A stretch of DNA of 64,000 nucleotides from Enoplolaimus lenunculus (lineage: Eukaryota > Nematoda > Enoplea > Enoplida > Thoracostomopsidae), in assembly GCA_030248215.1 (NCBI GenBank), contig JASANG010000767.1, forward strand, positions 62,001-126,000, read 5' to 3'. The position numbers and the translations under genes were made by a program. Each line of letters begins with the position of its first letter. Position 1 is the stretch's first letter. Positions 1-10,090 of the stretch are shown here, one piece after another. The notes under the pieces are model-generated. The model ran no database searches, had not been told where the DNA came from, and worked only from the letters and a program-made list of their open reading frames with translations.

Positions 1-171
1 CGTGGCACTTTAGGTGTGCGGCGTCAAACATGCGCTCGTTATAGTTTAATTTAGAGGTATTCGTGATAGCGACCCCCCGTCAAAGAAGGGGGGGGGGCGG
101 AATCGGCCAAAACGCAACACTCGGTGGTACATTTGGTACCATACGGGACCCCAAGAATTGCACACTCTTGC
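1..171 (-). mobile_element. Family H repeat, right-hand part
   Basis: The stretch matches, in inverted orientation, the element at 39408-39694 (poly-G block, then CCAAAACGCAAC, GGTACATTTGGTACCAT and GCACACTCTTG at its end). Its first 60 bases also match 9480-9545 (ATAGTTTAATTTAGAGGTATTC). It is cut by the window edge, so its true length is unknown. Confidence 0.55.
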
Positions 172-283
172 CATCATCCACTCTTGTTGCAACTGATTTT
201 AAATTCAGTTCAATAGCCGTTCAAATCTCAAACCCAAACTGATTTACATAAAATATCAAATTTGTCCAGTGGAATTCTTTGAG

Positions 284-490
284 AATCAATGTTACTTTAA
301 GGGGCGTAATAGAGGATTAAGCGTATTCCTAAGCCTAAGTCTAAGCTTAAACGTTACAAAAATGTTTTCCTAAGCCTAAGCCTAAGCCTATTAAGCCTAA
401 GTCTAAGCCAAAAAAATGAAATCTAGAATCTTAACCTACACTTTTATAGACCCATAAGAAACCTGGACGACCCTTAAAGTAACATGGGTC
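284..490 (+). mobile_element. Family A3 MITE with CCTAAG core
   Basis: Ends are AATGTTACTTTAAGGGGCGT on the left and the inverted CCCTTAAAGTAACATGGGTC on the right. Between them lie runs of CCTAAG, then a poly-A tract and AATCTTAACCTACACTTTTATAGACCC, split here by small changes. No coding potential. Confidence 0.8.
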
Positions 491-1094
491 GAGTATACAG
501 GGTTCTATGACGAACTCACCCTGATATACTTTACTAGAATGGACGTTTGTTGAGTTCAATTCAAACTTTTGTCCAATGTGTGCCATAGCAACTAGGGGAT
601 ACTATTAACATTGCAAGATGATAAAATTAAAAAAAAGCGAAAAGAATTAAAAAAATTATTAATCAGAAAAATAATAAGAGATCGACGCTTTCGATGTTGG
701 ATTTGGCCAAACAAATCAGCTGAAAAACACTACAACTTCAGCGTGCGACGTGGTAAAAGTTTTGAACTTTTCATTTGGTTATGTGATTCTGTATTAGTTT
801 TTTTAAATATTCACTGTGAATATATGTAATAGGTTTGAAATCCATTAAAGTAATTACATCAAATAGGTTCAACTAACACGTAAACTTTTATGAATGTTTA
901 GTTTGTATTTCAATTGAACGAAACGGCGATTTTTTATACATTTAAGTATCTTTAGACCCGAGCATTCTGCTACTGCATGCGTTGTCACCAATCAGATAGC
1001 GAAAATCGTTGGTTATACAGCTCAAACAGCTTTTGGAATGCAAACTGATTTTGATTGGTTGTTGTCAAGTTAAATAGTATTGGCCAGACGTTAT
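491..1094. other. AT-rich stretch without a supported gene
   Basis: A 72-codon open stretch at 611-829 (+) has no ATG start. It reads lysine-rich then RDRRFRCWIWPNK, faintly recalling the N-terminal region of HARBI1-like (PIF/Harbinger) transposases. Too weak to call; nothing else is seen. Confidence 0.3.
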
Positions 1095-1205
1095 TCAAAA
1101 TTCAAAAGCAGGGTTTTAGGATTAGTAATACGTTTATCCTAGCGCAGAAGCTAGGTTTAGGAATATGTTTATATTACTGTTACGCCCCTTAAACTAACAT
1201 TGGCA
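1095..1205 (-). mobile_element. Family A3 MITE remnant
   Basis: Decayed TTAGG-type core (TTTAGGAATATG) followed by the A3 right end TACGCCCCTTAAACTAACAT and TGGC. The left end is not recognisable. Confidence 0.5.
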
Positions 1206-1324
1206 ATTAATACAGTACTTTCATGCTATTCATGTGAAACGGTAAAGGAAACATTGATATACGCATCTAATATCTGACAATGGCTTAGAATAAGGTTTTA
1301 GCTTCGTAACAAACGTAATAAACT

Positions 1325-1472
1325 CGGACCCGTAGCCAATGGAGGGAGAAGCCCGGAGGCACAGCCCCCCTGGAAAAATTTTGCCCCCCCCAGAAAGTTT
1401 TCAACCTCGTTGAATGCCCTGCTGAAAAATTTTTAACCCCCATTTTGCAAGGTGAACTGGTTACGGGCTTGA
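1325..1472 (+). mobile_element. Family I repeat
   Basis: Begins CCGTAGCCAATGGAGGG and ends AAGGTGAACTGGTTACGGGC. The interior carries GCCCCCCTGGAAAAATTTTG and AGAAAGTTTTCAACC. Sister copies lie at 33127, 35097, 53548 and 54334. The ends are imperfect inverted repeats (CCGTAGCCA / TGGTTACGGG). Confidence 0.6.
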
Positions 1473-1671
1473 ATGAACTCCAAAATTTCTCTCACGTTTT
1501 AATAAGGTCATGGCATAATCTCAGAGTTATATTTTGAACTTAGGCTTATGCAAAGGCTTAAAAACGGCTTCGGCTTATTTGGGCATACATCACCCTAGTG
1601 ACAAGCCTAAGCATAAAATGTGATCGGAACTGCAAATCGAGCCCACGACCTTCCATCTCAGTCAGTAAGGT

Positions 1672-1673
<2 letters not shown>

Positions 1674-1735
<62 letters not shown>
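1674..1735. repeat. (TA)n microsatellite, about 31 units
   Basis: Uninterrupted alternating TA. Any long open frame across it is a product of the dinucleotide. Confidence 0.95.
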
Positions 1736-1737
<2 letters not shown>

Positions 1738-2232
1738 GGAAACATTTCTGAAATATTCATTTTAATACGGTTGACAGTATTTGCAATGGTAAATTTTAAT
1801 ACCAAACCAATATTCTTAATGAGCAGATTTCGTTTCATGTCCACTCAATTATGTACTCGAGTTCAGTGGCGTAAACAAAAACAAAACTTGCATTCGAGAG
1901 TGCCTACTTCCTTCAAAAACCAGATGGAAAATATTGCTTTTCAAACAAAATTGGTAAACTGTATGCAATGATTAACATTAACAATCATCGACCCAACCGG
2001 ATAACTGTTTAATGGTAACTTATGACTGAGGTCAGATCAAGCCCGCTTTGTCAAGACCCCAGTATTAAATTTTGCGAGTTTCACAAACTGGTAACTGTTG
2101 TTCAATGGTAATTTTGAAATATATGGCATTTTTTACACAATGAACCAAGGCATAATTTAGATCGAAAGTTTGGACGTCAAATATTTGAACAAAAATATTA
2201 TTGAAAAATGTTCAGAATTAAATCTTTATTAA
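1736..2232. other. AT-rich spacer
   Basis: No gene, splice-bounded exon or recognised repeat seen. Confidence 0.5.
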
Positions 2233-2494
2233 CCCTTTCTCACTTGAATATTTTCTATTTTCCCTGAGACTTACTTTTATGCTAGGATTCGAACTCCAGT
2301 GACTGGAGTGGGAGGCGTATACCATCGCCACTCAGCTATAGGAGCTTGCGCTCCAGCCCGAGGGGGCTCTCACGTCTTGTGGTGATTTAGTACTATGTAT
2401 ACGTGTTGCAATTGTTAAACACGGTGCGATATATACTATTTAACGTATATACACTGCGCTGAGTTGCCTACAGGCAACTCAATGTGAGAAGGGG
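2233..2494 (-). mobile_element. Family K element with tRNA-like block
   Basis: A 262-bp element bounded by TTAA on both sides (2229-2232 and 2495-2498). Ends are CCCTTTCTCACTTGAA and the inverted CAATGTGAGAAGGGG. It contains a tRNA-like segment on the - strand and a block ending in TTGCAATTGTTAAACACG that is shared with the copy at 5243. TIRs and a TTAA target fit a cut-and-paste transposon (piggyBac or Kolobok type), while the tRNA-like block is a SINE trait. Confidence 0.7.
2281..2345 (-). pseudogene. tRNA-like block inside family K
   Basis: On the - strand, TAGCTGAGTGGCGATGG resembles box A and GGAGTTCGAATCC resembles box B of tRNA promoters. The T-stem and acceptor do not pair well, so it is not a working tRNA gene as read. 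Confidence 0.5.
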
Positions 2495-2550
2495 TTAAGC
2501 ATGCGATAGTGTATCGAGAAAGTTTTAACTGTGAAACACGCCAAAGTTGT

Positions 2551-2753
2551 GTCCATGTATAGAACAGGGCCGGAACAGTAGCATAAGCATATCACTAAGC
2601 CTACACCTAAGCCTAAGCATATGGATGAGCCTATTCCTAAGCCTCAGCCTAAGCCTAAGCCTAAGCCTAAGCAAAAAAATTAGTCTAAAGCTTAAACTGT
2701 CTCTGTTACAGCCCCTCCGGAAAACGGTCCGGCCCTGTTCTATACGTGGGCCC
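2551..2753 (+). mobile_element. Family A1 MITE, 8-bp target duplication
   Basis: Terminal inverted repeats (GTCCATGTATAGAACAGGGC and GCCCTGTTCTATACGTGGGC) flank a CCTAAG core, a poly-A tract and TTAGTCTAAAGCTTAAACTG. AAAGTTGT is duplicated exactly at 2543-2550 and 2754-2761. Confidence 0.9.
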
Positions 2754-3040
2754 AAAGTTGTAACAGACGTGCGAGCGAAAAGCCAAACGCAATTTTAGTA
2801 CTAAATTTTAAAAATGTTGACTTCAATCTGTGTTTGGGAATATTGATCTCAACGTCCCTGCTCTGTTTCCACCGACGAGCATAAGCCTACAACTCGCTAA
2901 TATTTAATTGTTTTGAGCAGTGACAAAACTGTTACGGATACCATCGGAACATTTGGCAAAAATGGATTTTGAAACATAACATCATATTTCGGCATATAAA
3001 ACTATTCTATGCTTCAGACAATTTTCGGGGCAAATTCTTT

Positions 3041-3220
3041 GGCCAATGTATAGAACAGGGCCGGAATAGTAGTATAATCACCTTCCTGAGCCTAAGCCTA
3101 AGCCTAAGCGTAGAGCGTATACCTAAGCCTAAACCTAAGCAAAAAAACTAGTTTAAAGGTTAAGTTTACTATATTACAGTCCGGCCGGAAATCGTTCCGG
3201 CCCTGTTCTATATATGGGCC
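3041..3220 (+). mobile_element. Family A1 MITE with long flanking repeat
   Basis: GGCCAATGTATAGAACAGGG on the left and CCCTGTTCTATATATGGGCC on the right, with a CCTAAG core. The bases just outside (3013-3040 and 3221-3248) form a 28-bp direct repeat beginning TTCAGACAATTT with three differences, instead of the usual 8-bp duplication. Confidence 0.85.
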
Positions 3221-3351
3221 TTCAGACAATTTCTGGGGCAAATTATTTCATACCCTAGGTGAAAAATAGTGGGACATTGAAGGCTTGAGAAAGTAATTGG
3301 TAAAAATCTCCATAATTGTCTTGTAGTTTGTATGACTAAACAACGAGTCCA

Positions 3352-3420
3352 TGTAAACAAGAGTATGCAACTGGTTACATTCTGCTACACAAAATATACT
3401 TTGCTCAGAAACTAGAGTGG
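3352..3420 (+). mobile_element. Family H end fragment
   Basis: AAGAGTATGCAACTGGTTAC followed by ATTCTGCTACACAAAATATA matches one end of the family H copies at 9371 and 39408. Confidence 0.45.
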
Positions 3421-3438
3421 TGATGGTAAAACGCCTCA

Positions 3439-3649
3439 CACCGTAAATTCCAATGAATTGATTAATCAGTTCAGCTAGCGAGTTGGTTATATCTGAATTA
3501 AAATCAGTAAACATTAACTCACTCTGAGTTGAGTTAATTATCTCAGAACGATTTGAATAAACTCAGAATTTTGAGTCGTGATAGACCAAACTCAGACTGA
3601 GTGATTCAACTCATTCTGATTTAAAATCAACTCACTGAAATTTACTGTG
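3439..3649 (+). mobile_element. Family D MITE
   Basis: Ends CACCGTAAATTCCAATGAAT and CTCACTGAAATTTACTGTG are inverted repeats. The interior holds repeated ACTCAGAATGAGTT-type palindromes and GATAGACC. Confidence 0.8.
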
Positions 3650-4284
3650 CACAACCGAGAGTTTAAGGCATAAACCGTAGTTTGAAATTGAATTTCAGTT
3701 GAAATTGAAAATATTCATGCCCGAAAATACTAATGAACTCTTGACTTTTGTACTATGAGCCAATATGCAACACAATAGGTTATAAAGCATGATCTATGAT
3801 ATACCATCATACCCCACATTCCCAACAGATTACAAGCTGGGTTGTAGCTAATCAAAGCTTAAGTTTTACCTGTCGCCACGTTTACATGCCAGATCAATAA
3901 ATGCCAACTAATAATTGACAAAATAACAAAAACAAACTTTGTTGGCCCGAAAATAAAAACTGCCAAACACATTTCGGTATTTGATACAAATTCCCTAATG
4001 AATTTAAGACATTTGGTCACAGCGTTCGATAATCACACCGACGTAGAAGTCTAGAAATGTGAATAACCCGAGAATGTATAATGGAAATTGTGACCCGTTT
4101 CCATGTCTTCTAATCAGGCATTGTGGTCGCTTATCACTGTAAATTGTTATGAATTGATTAATCTACTCAAGCTGGAGCGTTTGTTATTTGTGAGTCTGGG
4201 CAATAGCAGATTTTATGGCACCGTTGACGAAATTATTGTGAGCTTCGTATAAGCTAATACACTGTAACTCCTGGTGATTGCTGA
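3650..4284. other. Spacer with a family D remnant
   Basis: CACTGTAAATTGTTATGAAT near 4135 starts a family D remnant of about 60 bp. No gene is seen. Confidence 0.4.
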
Positions 4285-4482
4285 AACGTTTCTTTGATAT
4301 TTAAGACAATTTTTCTAAAAACAACTGGAAACCGTTAATTTTCAGACTTTATATTTGAAAACTTTTTTGAAAACTTTTGCTGTTATAACAAAAATATTTT
4401 TCAAGTGTACCATGCTAATTATATTTCTTAAATGTAAGAAATATTTTCTTAAGTATCACAAAATATTATTTTGAATGCACAA
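4285..4482 (+). repeat. Dispersed repeat, copy 1
   Basis: About 200 bp beginning GATATTTAAGACAATTTTTC and containing AATTATATTTCTTAAATGTA is shared with 46250-46455 at high identity. Class unknown; no TIR or tRNA head seen. Confidence 0.6.
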
Positions 4483-4880
4483 CCAGAAATGATTAGAGAA
4501 CCAGCATAGGCTCAACAGGTGTAAGTAAACTGTTTTTGACATAAAACACTTTTAGTGCAGTCGAAACAAATTACGCTAAGGCTCGCGAAGATGATTTTGG
4601 AATGGACGTCGATCCCTTGGACCTCCGCCTTTATTGACAGACATCGATTTCCAAAATAATTTAGTCTGGTTCCGCAACTGATTTTATCGCTTTGTTATTG
4701 AAATTAAATTGGTTAAGACCGTATCGTTGACTGCAATCTCATACAATTTCACTTGATGAGCGAAGCAGTTGTTTACTGACATGAGCAAAAATAAAATACT
4801 ACAACTGTTTAAGACAGTTTTTTCGGTTTAAATGTATAGACTTGTCAAGTCTGTCAGCTAAATAATCTTTTAATACTTCA

Positions 4881-5236
4881 AAAGTAATTGCATTTTTTAG
4901 TTGAACTATAAATTGTGAAGACACCTTAAAATATTAATTTTGAAATTTCGACGCAATTACTAATTGCACAATTCTCGAAATTGCTATAAGCCAAAAAAGT
5001 ATTGCATTTTAAGCCAATAGAAGTATTGCGTTTTTCAGTTGAACTATAAATTTTGAAGACACCTTGAAATATTAAGTTTGAAATTTCGACGCAATTACTA
5101 ATTGCACAATTCTAGAAATTGCTATAAGCCCATAAAAGTACTGCATTTTTCATTTCAACTATAAATTTTGAAGCCAACTTGAAATATTAATTTTGAAATT
5201 TCGACGCAATTACTAATTGCACAAATCTATAAATTA
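4881..5236 (+). repeat. Three tandem copies of a 115-140 bp unit
   Basis: Each unit carries TTGAACTATAAATT, then GAAATTTCGACGCAATTACT and AATTGCACAATTCT. Copies start near 4882, 5022 and 5142; unit spacing is uneven, and the last copy is shorter. Confidence 0.8.
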
Positions 5237-5242
5237 CTTTAA

Positions 5243-5505
5243 CCCCTTCACACATAGAGTTGACTATGAGCAACTCAGCACAGTGTATATACGTTAAATA
5301 ACATATATCGTACAGTGTTTAACGATTGCAACACGTATACATTGTACTAAATCACCACAAGACGTGAGAGCCCCCCTCGGGCTCGAGCGTCAAGCTCTTA
5401 TAGCTGAGTGGTGATGGAAAACACCTCTACTCCAGTCACTGGAGTTCGATTCCTACCATAAATATAGTTCTAAGGAGAAATAGCAAATATTCATGTGATA
5501 AAGGG
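5243..5505 (+). mobile_element. Family K element, second copy
   Basis: Left end CCCCTTCACACATAGAG follows TTAA at 5239-5242; right end TTCATGTGATAAAGGG is followed by ATAA. It is about 263 bp and opposite in orientation to the copy at 2233. Shared blocks include GTTTAACGATTGCAACACG and ACGTGAGAGCCCCCCTCGGG. Confidence 0.7.
5392..5458 (+). pseudogene. tRNA-like block inside family K
   Basis: TAGCTGAGTGGTGATGG (box A-like) and CTGGAGTTCGATTCC (box B-like) sit about 30 bases apart. The fold is poor, so this is a promoter relic rather than a tRNA gene. Confidence 0.5.
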
Positions 5506-6180
5506 ATAAGCAAATTTTAAGAACTTCGAACTTTCAACGGTTGTGTTTATCGAATTAAACTGGTAAAAATAGTTTCGTTTAGCTGAGAGTTTATGAATGT
5601 GGCCTTGAAATCTGTTGAACAAGATCATCCCAATTCTATATAGTAATAAAGTTGGAACGTCCTAAATACGTAATTTGGACACGGTTTTCCACGTGCTTTA
5701 ATAGTTTTCTAACTTAACCGATACATAAAATCATGCAAGACGTGTGAAGCACCAAAAAACATTTTGGGCATTTTCCGGCAGAAAATTGTGCTTAAAATAT
5801 GCTGGCGTCGGTTGCAAATATTTTAACAACGTTAACTTGTCGGGTGTAACCGGAAGTGAAAAACATCAGAACCGGAGGTCAACGAAACTTGCCGGAGCCG
5901 GAGGTGAGGCGAAAATATTTAGTAAAACTAATTGTTAATTTAGTTAATTTTAGCCAATATTCACAATATGCTGTCAAATTGTTAGGTAGACCTACGGTTG
6001 TACCGCGTTAACTAGTATATATAACTAACAAGGAATACGTTCAGGTACATTTACAATGAGACAGATAAAGGGATGTATTTCTTACCGAAATTTTTTGGAA
6101 GTCGCCACAATTCGTTAAGAGGATCCGCAACAAACACCACGACCTTTCAGAAATCGCTATGTTTGCAAGCAGAAAAATTT
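5506..6180. other. Spacer with a CCGGAGG repeat
   Basis: Around 5815-6005 motifs such as GAACCGGAGGTCAACGAAAC and GTAGACCTACGGTTGTACC recur in altered form at 46470-46560 and 46980-47095. No gene is supported. Confidence 0.4.
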
Positions 6181-6182
6181 TA

Positions 6183-6627
6183 CTGTATTGACCCGAATAA
6201 GAAGGATAAGGATAATAAGAGGGGGTCCCCATTTTGAGTCAGAATCAATTGGAGTCAGAATCCCTAATAAGAGACCGTAAGCGAATAGAGTCTATAAACC
6301 CTAATTAAAGTCCATAAATGTCTAATAACCCTAATTGTAGCGCATAAATGACTGCAGGACCAAATAACTTGAGTTCGAAACTATAAAGCGTACTTACATT
6401 TTAAAAGTACATTCCTAAGTATAACCTTGTTTATCGCTCGAGCTGTTGATACAAGACAAATAAACGTTTAATTGAACGGATAATTGAAGTACCGGATATA
6501 TATCAGTAATGAAGGGCGGCGGAGCGTGGGATAAAAATAAATAACAGACCGTAACCGAATAACAAGGAGGGTACGCTATGGAGACGCCAAATAAATATCA
6601 GTCCCCCTCTTATTCTGGTCAGTACGG
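6183..6627 (-). mobile_element. Family G MITE, TA target
   Basis: Ends CTGTATTGACCCGAATAAG and TTATTCTGGTCAGTACGG are inverted repeats flanked by TA on both sides. The 445-bp interior matches the copies at 50376, 52885 and 53601 in reverse. A TA target fits Tc1/mariner-type mobilisation. Confidence 0.85.
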
Positions 6628-7040
6628 TACATGAGGTTAACCCCGTCCGAAATGGAATCATGTCTACCGCTGGATACAGTTATAGCAGTTTTTATATCAT
6701 CTTACAAGTATACGATTGTCTTAATTTGAACAAATTCTGTTAAAAAAGAAATATATAATAGACAAGGTTTTGTTTCGTTAGCCCTATTCTCGTTTTAAAA
6801 CGATAATCATACCCAAAGTGCTTTCAAACTGAACGATTCTGCACAGGTTTATAGGTTGAAATCCCAATTGGAGCAAGAAAACTGATTACCAAACGGAATT
6901 AACTCAAATCCTAACTACGATATTTAAAGTCTCACTGGGATAGGATACAATTTTGTAACTAATTTTTAGAATTTATAATTCTTTCTCGCAACTATAATCA
7001 CATAGCTAGTTATTTTTATATGAATTTATTAAAATATATA
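6628..7040. other. AT-rich spacer
   Basis: Nothing recognisable seen. Confidence 0.5.
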
Positions 7041-7691
7041 GCCCGATTCACACGTGCAAGTTTTTGCAGCAAAAACTTGCACGTGCCACTTACATGTGCA
7101 AGTTTGGTCACAAAGCAGATTTGAAGTTCTTGCAGCTGCAAATTATTCATTAGAATTCATTGAATTAATTCAGACTTATTGAATTTATTCAAGAAGTGTA
7201 AATTAATTCAAACATCTACCTTGTTTGATATTTCCCAGCCGACGGCGAAAGTAATGGGACTAGTTTTAAATTTTTAAGCATTAAATAAAGATTCCATCGA
7301 GATGAAAACTTTTTCAAGTCAAGAAATTTCGAGTATAACCTTCTTTGCGCATGAATGTTTCTTACAACTGAAACTTGCAGCTGCAAGTTTTTTGAAAAAT
7401 TCATTCGAAGAACTTCCAGCTGCAAGTTATTCATGATCAATATATGCGAAGAATTAATTCGCCGGTATGAATAATCCTGCAAGTCGAATTTATTTATCAT
7501 CATTGGCTAAACTGATAGATTATAGGTTATGTTTGATATTTATTGCAGTGGTCTGCAAATTATTCACATAAATTCATGTCAAGATTCAGAATGAAAGTTA
7601 TGATTCTTTACAAATACTTGCAGCTGCAAGTATTTCGTGCAAGTTGCAGCTGCAAGTTCTCGCAGCAAAAACATGCACGTGTGAATAGGGC
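7041..7691 (+). mobile_element. Family F element, long form
   Basis: Ends GCCCGATTCACACGTGCAAG and CACGTGTGAATAGGGC are inverted repeats flanked by TATA. At about 650 bp it is more than twice the usual 275 bp of this family. Several CTTGCAGCTGCAAG palindromes lie inside. The middle part (ATTCATGTCAAGATTCAGAA) recurs at 13890-14145. Confidence 0.75.
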
Positions 7692-8049
7692 TATATTTAT
7701 GCAATTTGATTCACAATGACAGTTAGCTATTAATGCAAATAGTCGATGAGGGTTAACCTAACGTTGCGTAATAAGTTTATTGTTCCTAAGCTATCGTGTA
7801 ATTATATCACAAATGGCCAATGTTACTTTCAGGGCCGCAGCAGTAGATTAGCGTATTCCTAAGCCTAAGCCTAAGCGTTGCAAAAATGTGTTCCTAAGCC
7901 TAAGCCTAAGCTTAAGCGTTGCACAAATTTGTTCCTAAGTAAGCATAAGGCTAAGCCTAAGCGTTGCAAAAATGTGTTCTTAAGCCTAAGCCTAAGCCTA
8001 AGCAAAAAAATGTAATCAAGAATCTAAACCTACTCTTTTATGAACCCCC

Positions 8050-8307
8050 TGTCAGTCTAGGTAGAAACCGGGACTATAAACCTTTCAACTAAGCAGCTGG
8101 AAAATCGGGATTCCAGAGCGGGGATCGAACTCTCAGCCTATGGATCCTTAAGCTAACACTCTACCACTGCGCCACGCTGCCCGCCTCTCCAACTGCATTT
8201 TTCGTCGACTATATGTCGACCGTATGCTGCCAGCTAGCATACATACAGTGCACTGCACTATATTGCATGTGCACATAACGGCCAAGCATGTCTCACATGC
8301 TTACACT
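8050..8307 (-). mobile_element. tRNA-headed insert in the A3 MITE (possible SINE)
   Basis: About 258 bp interrupt the right arm of the surrounding MITE. On the - strand the insert carries a tRNA-like block with box A and box B motifs. No second copy is seen in the window, so SINE is an inference. Confidence 0.5.
8111..8183 (-). pseudogene. tRNA-like sequence
   Basis: The - strand has TGGCGCAGTGGTAGAG (box A) and GAGTTCGATCCCCG (box B) at tRNA spacing. The anticodon stem and the two acceptor strands do not pair, so a working tRNA is unlikely. Confidence 0.55.
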
Positions 8308-8462
8308 CACCAGAAACCTGGACGCCCCTTAAAGAAACATGGGCGTCACAAATTATTGCTAGGAAACGATACTTTTTCAAAGTTGACATTGACCAATTGT
8401 CAGTTTAAAAATGTGTTTGAGAATCGAAATTCTAAAAATATTACAATTTAAAAAATTTCGTT

Positions 8463-8672
8463 GAAACGAACTCAGCCTCTTGACATCTTGACTTTAGTCC
8501 GCTCGAATTGAAATTTAATGAATTTCACACAAAGCGTCAAAAAATTCAAACGGAGCAGATGAGTTAGTGAGTCGAATTTGACTCTGGCAGATTCAAATTT
8601 GTCTCAGTTTGTGTAGCCCGTAGAGCTTATTTCGGACAGAGTCAATTTGACTAACCATTTTTTTGCGCTGTA
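8463..8672. mobile_element. Family E MITE remnant
   Basis: The right half (GAGTCGAATTTGACTCTGGC, then GTCAATTTGACTAACCAT and TTTTTTGCGCTG) matches the copies at 17021 and 48914; the left half is decayed. Confidence 0.6.
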
Positions 8673-9032
8673 CGTAAAAATAAAGAGTGACTTGTAGCAA
8701 TAAAATTCCTAAATTGTAGAACCTATTTTTCATACTTTACGATAACCAAAAATCAATTTTAATACGACGCAATTATTTAAGTTGATTACCCATGAAAAAA
8801 ATATATTTCAAAATTTATGGTTTCTAAATAGTGAAAAATATTAAAATTAAGCATTAACCGAATCACACAAAGTCGATCAAACCACTGTGAAAAGATAATT
8901 GTTCAGTTGAAGCATACAGTGTGTTTTCTAAACAGAAATGATGACCAACGTTGACGAATAATTAGTTGACCCATGAGTCTCACGAATTAAGCAACATGTA
9001 ATATCATATCTGTTCAGTTCGAAAGGTTTTCA
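8673..9032. other. AT-rich spacer
   Basis: No feature recognised. Confidence 0.5.
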
Positions 9033-9108
9033 TGGCTGCGTAGCTCACTAGTTAGAGCAGCGGATCGTAAGTCGTACTTCGTGAGTTTGAGTCCCACCGC
9101 GTTCACAG
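9033..9108 (+). pseudogene. tRNA-like sequence
   Basis: GGCTGCGTAGCTCACTAG with GTTAGAGCAG gives a good D-arm (GCTC/GAGC), and GAGTTTGAGTCCCAC resembles the T-arm and box B. The anticodon stem fails to pair and the acceptor ends match poorly. Best read as a tRNA relic or the head of a SINE. Confidence 0.5.
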
Positions 9109-9370
9109 CAAAATTTTCGTAAAGGGCTCTATATGATGCTGCTTAACTTAGAATTACACATTTTCAATATTAATTGTCGGTCATTTTGGTCCCAACGGTT
9201 CACACTTTACCTATAGTGACAAGGCAAAATTAGCAATTTTTTGACCCCCAAGACCTATTCTCGTATTTAAAACTGTGGTTCTATGACGAAAAACTACAGA
9301 ATATTAATTTATAAAATTTTGCGTCTTCGTCGAAATTAAAGTATAAACAAAAGTGGATAATCGCTATTTA

Positions 9371-9545
9371 ACAAGAGTATGCAACTGGATGCATTCTGTG
9401 TAGAAAAGAATGGACTCGGCATGCGTTGCGTTTTTGCTCTACTCCCACATTACTTGGGGGGTACAATCGGTGCGAACCATGTCACTTTATGTATGCGGCC
9501 TCAAACATGCTCCTGTTATAGTTTAATTTAGAGGTATTCATGAAA
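9371..9545 (+). mobile_element. Family H repeat
   Basis: Starts AGAGTATGCAACTGGATGC, continues GCGTTGCGTTTTTGCTC, and shares ATAGTTTAATTTAGAGGTAT with the copy at the start of the window. Confidence 0.5.
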
Positions 9546-9818
9546 TATCGAAATATTTGCTAAACTCGTTATACAGCGGTCAATTTTCAACTTGCAAAAC
9601 ACTTTTTAGGTTCATGTGTGTTTGCGCTTTCATTTTTAAAGTTCGCAAAATGTTTAAATATAAATAAAACACTAAATGTTGTTACAGATTCGACGCCTGC
9701 TAAAATGTCAAAGGTCACACATCTGTTTTCGGTATACGTTTTTACTTTGTTTAGAACCAAAAAGTGTTTTTATGCTGTACCAAATTTGCAATAGTGTACC
9801 TTAATGTTGCTAATAAAG

Positions 9819-10090
9819 CACCTATTCACACGTGCTAGTTTTGTTGCGAGAACTTGCAGCTGCAACTTGCACTTGCAAGTTTTGTTCAAAATCCCGTTCG
9901 AAAAACTTGCAGCTGAAAATAATTCATTAAAAACCGAAGCTAGTAATTTAGTTCGCATATGTGAACAACCATGCAACTTCAATGAATTTATTGCATCCGC
10001 TTTCTCATTGGCTGATGAAAAAATGCAAGCTCTGCGTGCAATTTACAGCTGCAAGTTCTCACAGCAAAAACTTGCACGTGTGAATATGAT
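9819..10090 (+). mobile_element. Family F MITE
   Basis: CACCTATTCACACGTGC at the left mirrors GCACGTGTGAATATGA at the right, which is followed by TTTAA. It contains AACTTGCAGCTGCAACTTGC and CTCATTGGCTGATGAAAA as in the copies at 35913 and 49478. Open frames across it on both strands follow from the palindromes. Confidence 0.8.

Larger units (their letters stand above)
7815..8345 (+). mobile_element. Family A3 MITE interrupted by an insert
   Basis: GGCCAATGTTACTTTCAGGG starts the element and CCCCTTAAAGAAACATGGGC ends it. TCACAAAT is duplicated exactly at 7807-7814 and 8346-8353. The A3 sequence breaks near 8050 and resumes near 8308, where ACCAGAAACCTGG is expected. Confidence 0.9.

Noticed and set aside
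284-490. CCTAAG arrays as interstitial telomeres or a chromosome end
   Set aside because: Each well-kept array is bounded by inverted repeats, and many by 8-bp target duplications, so they are mobile elements.
9033-9108. A working tRNA gene
   Set aside because: The D-arm and T-arm are recognisable but the anticodon stem does not pair; the same applies to 8111-8183, 2281-2345 and 5392-5458.
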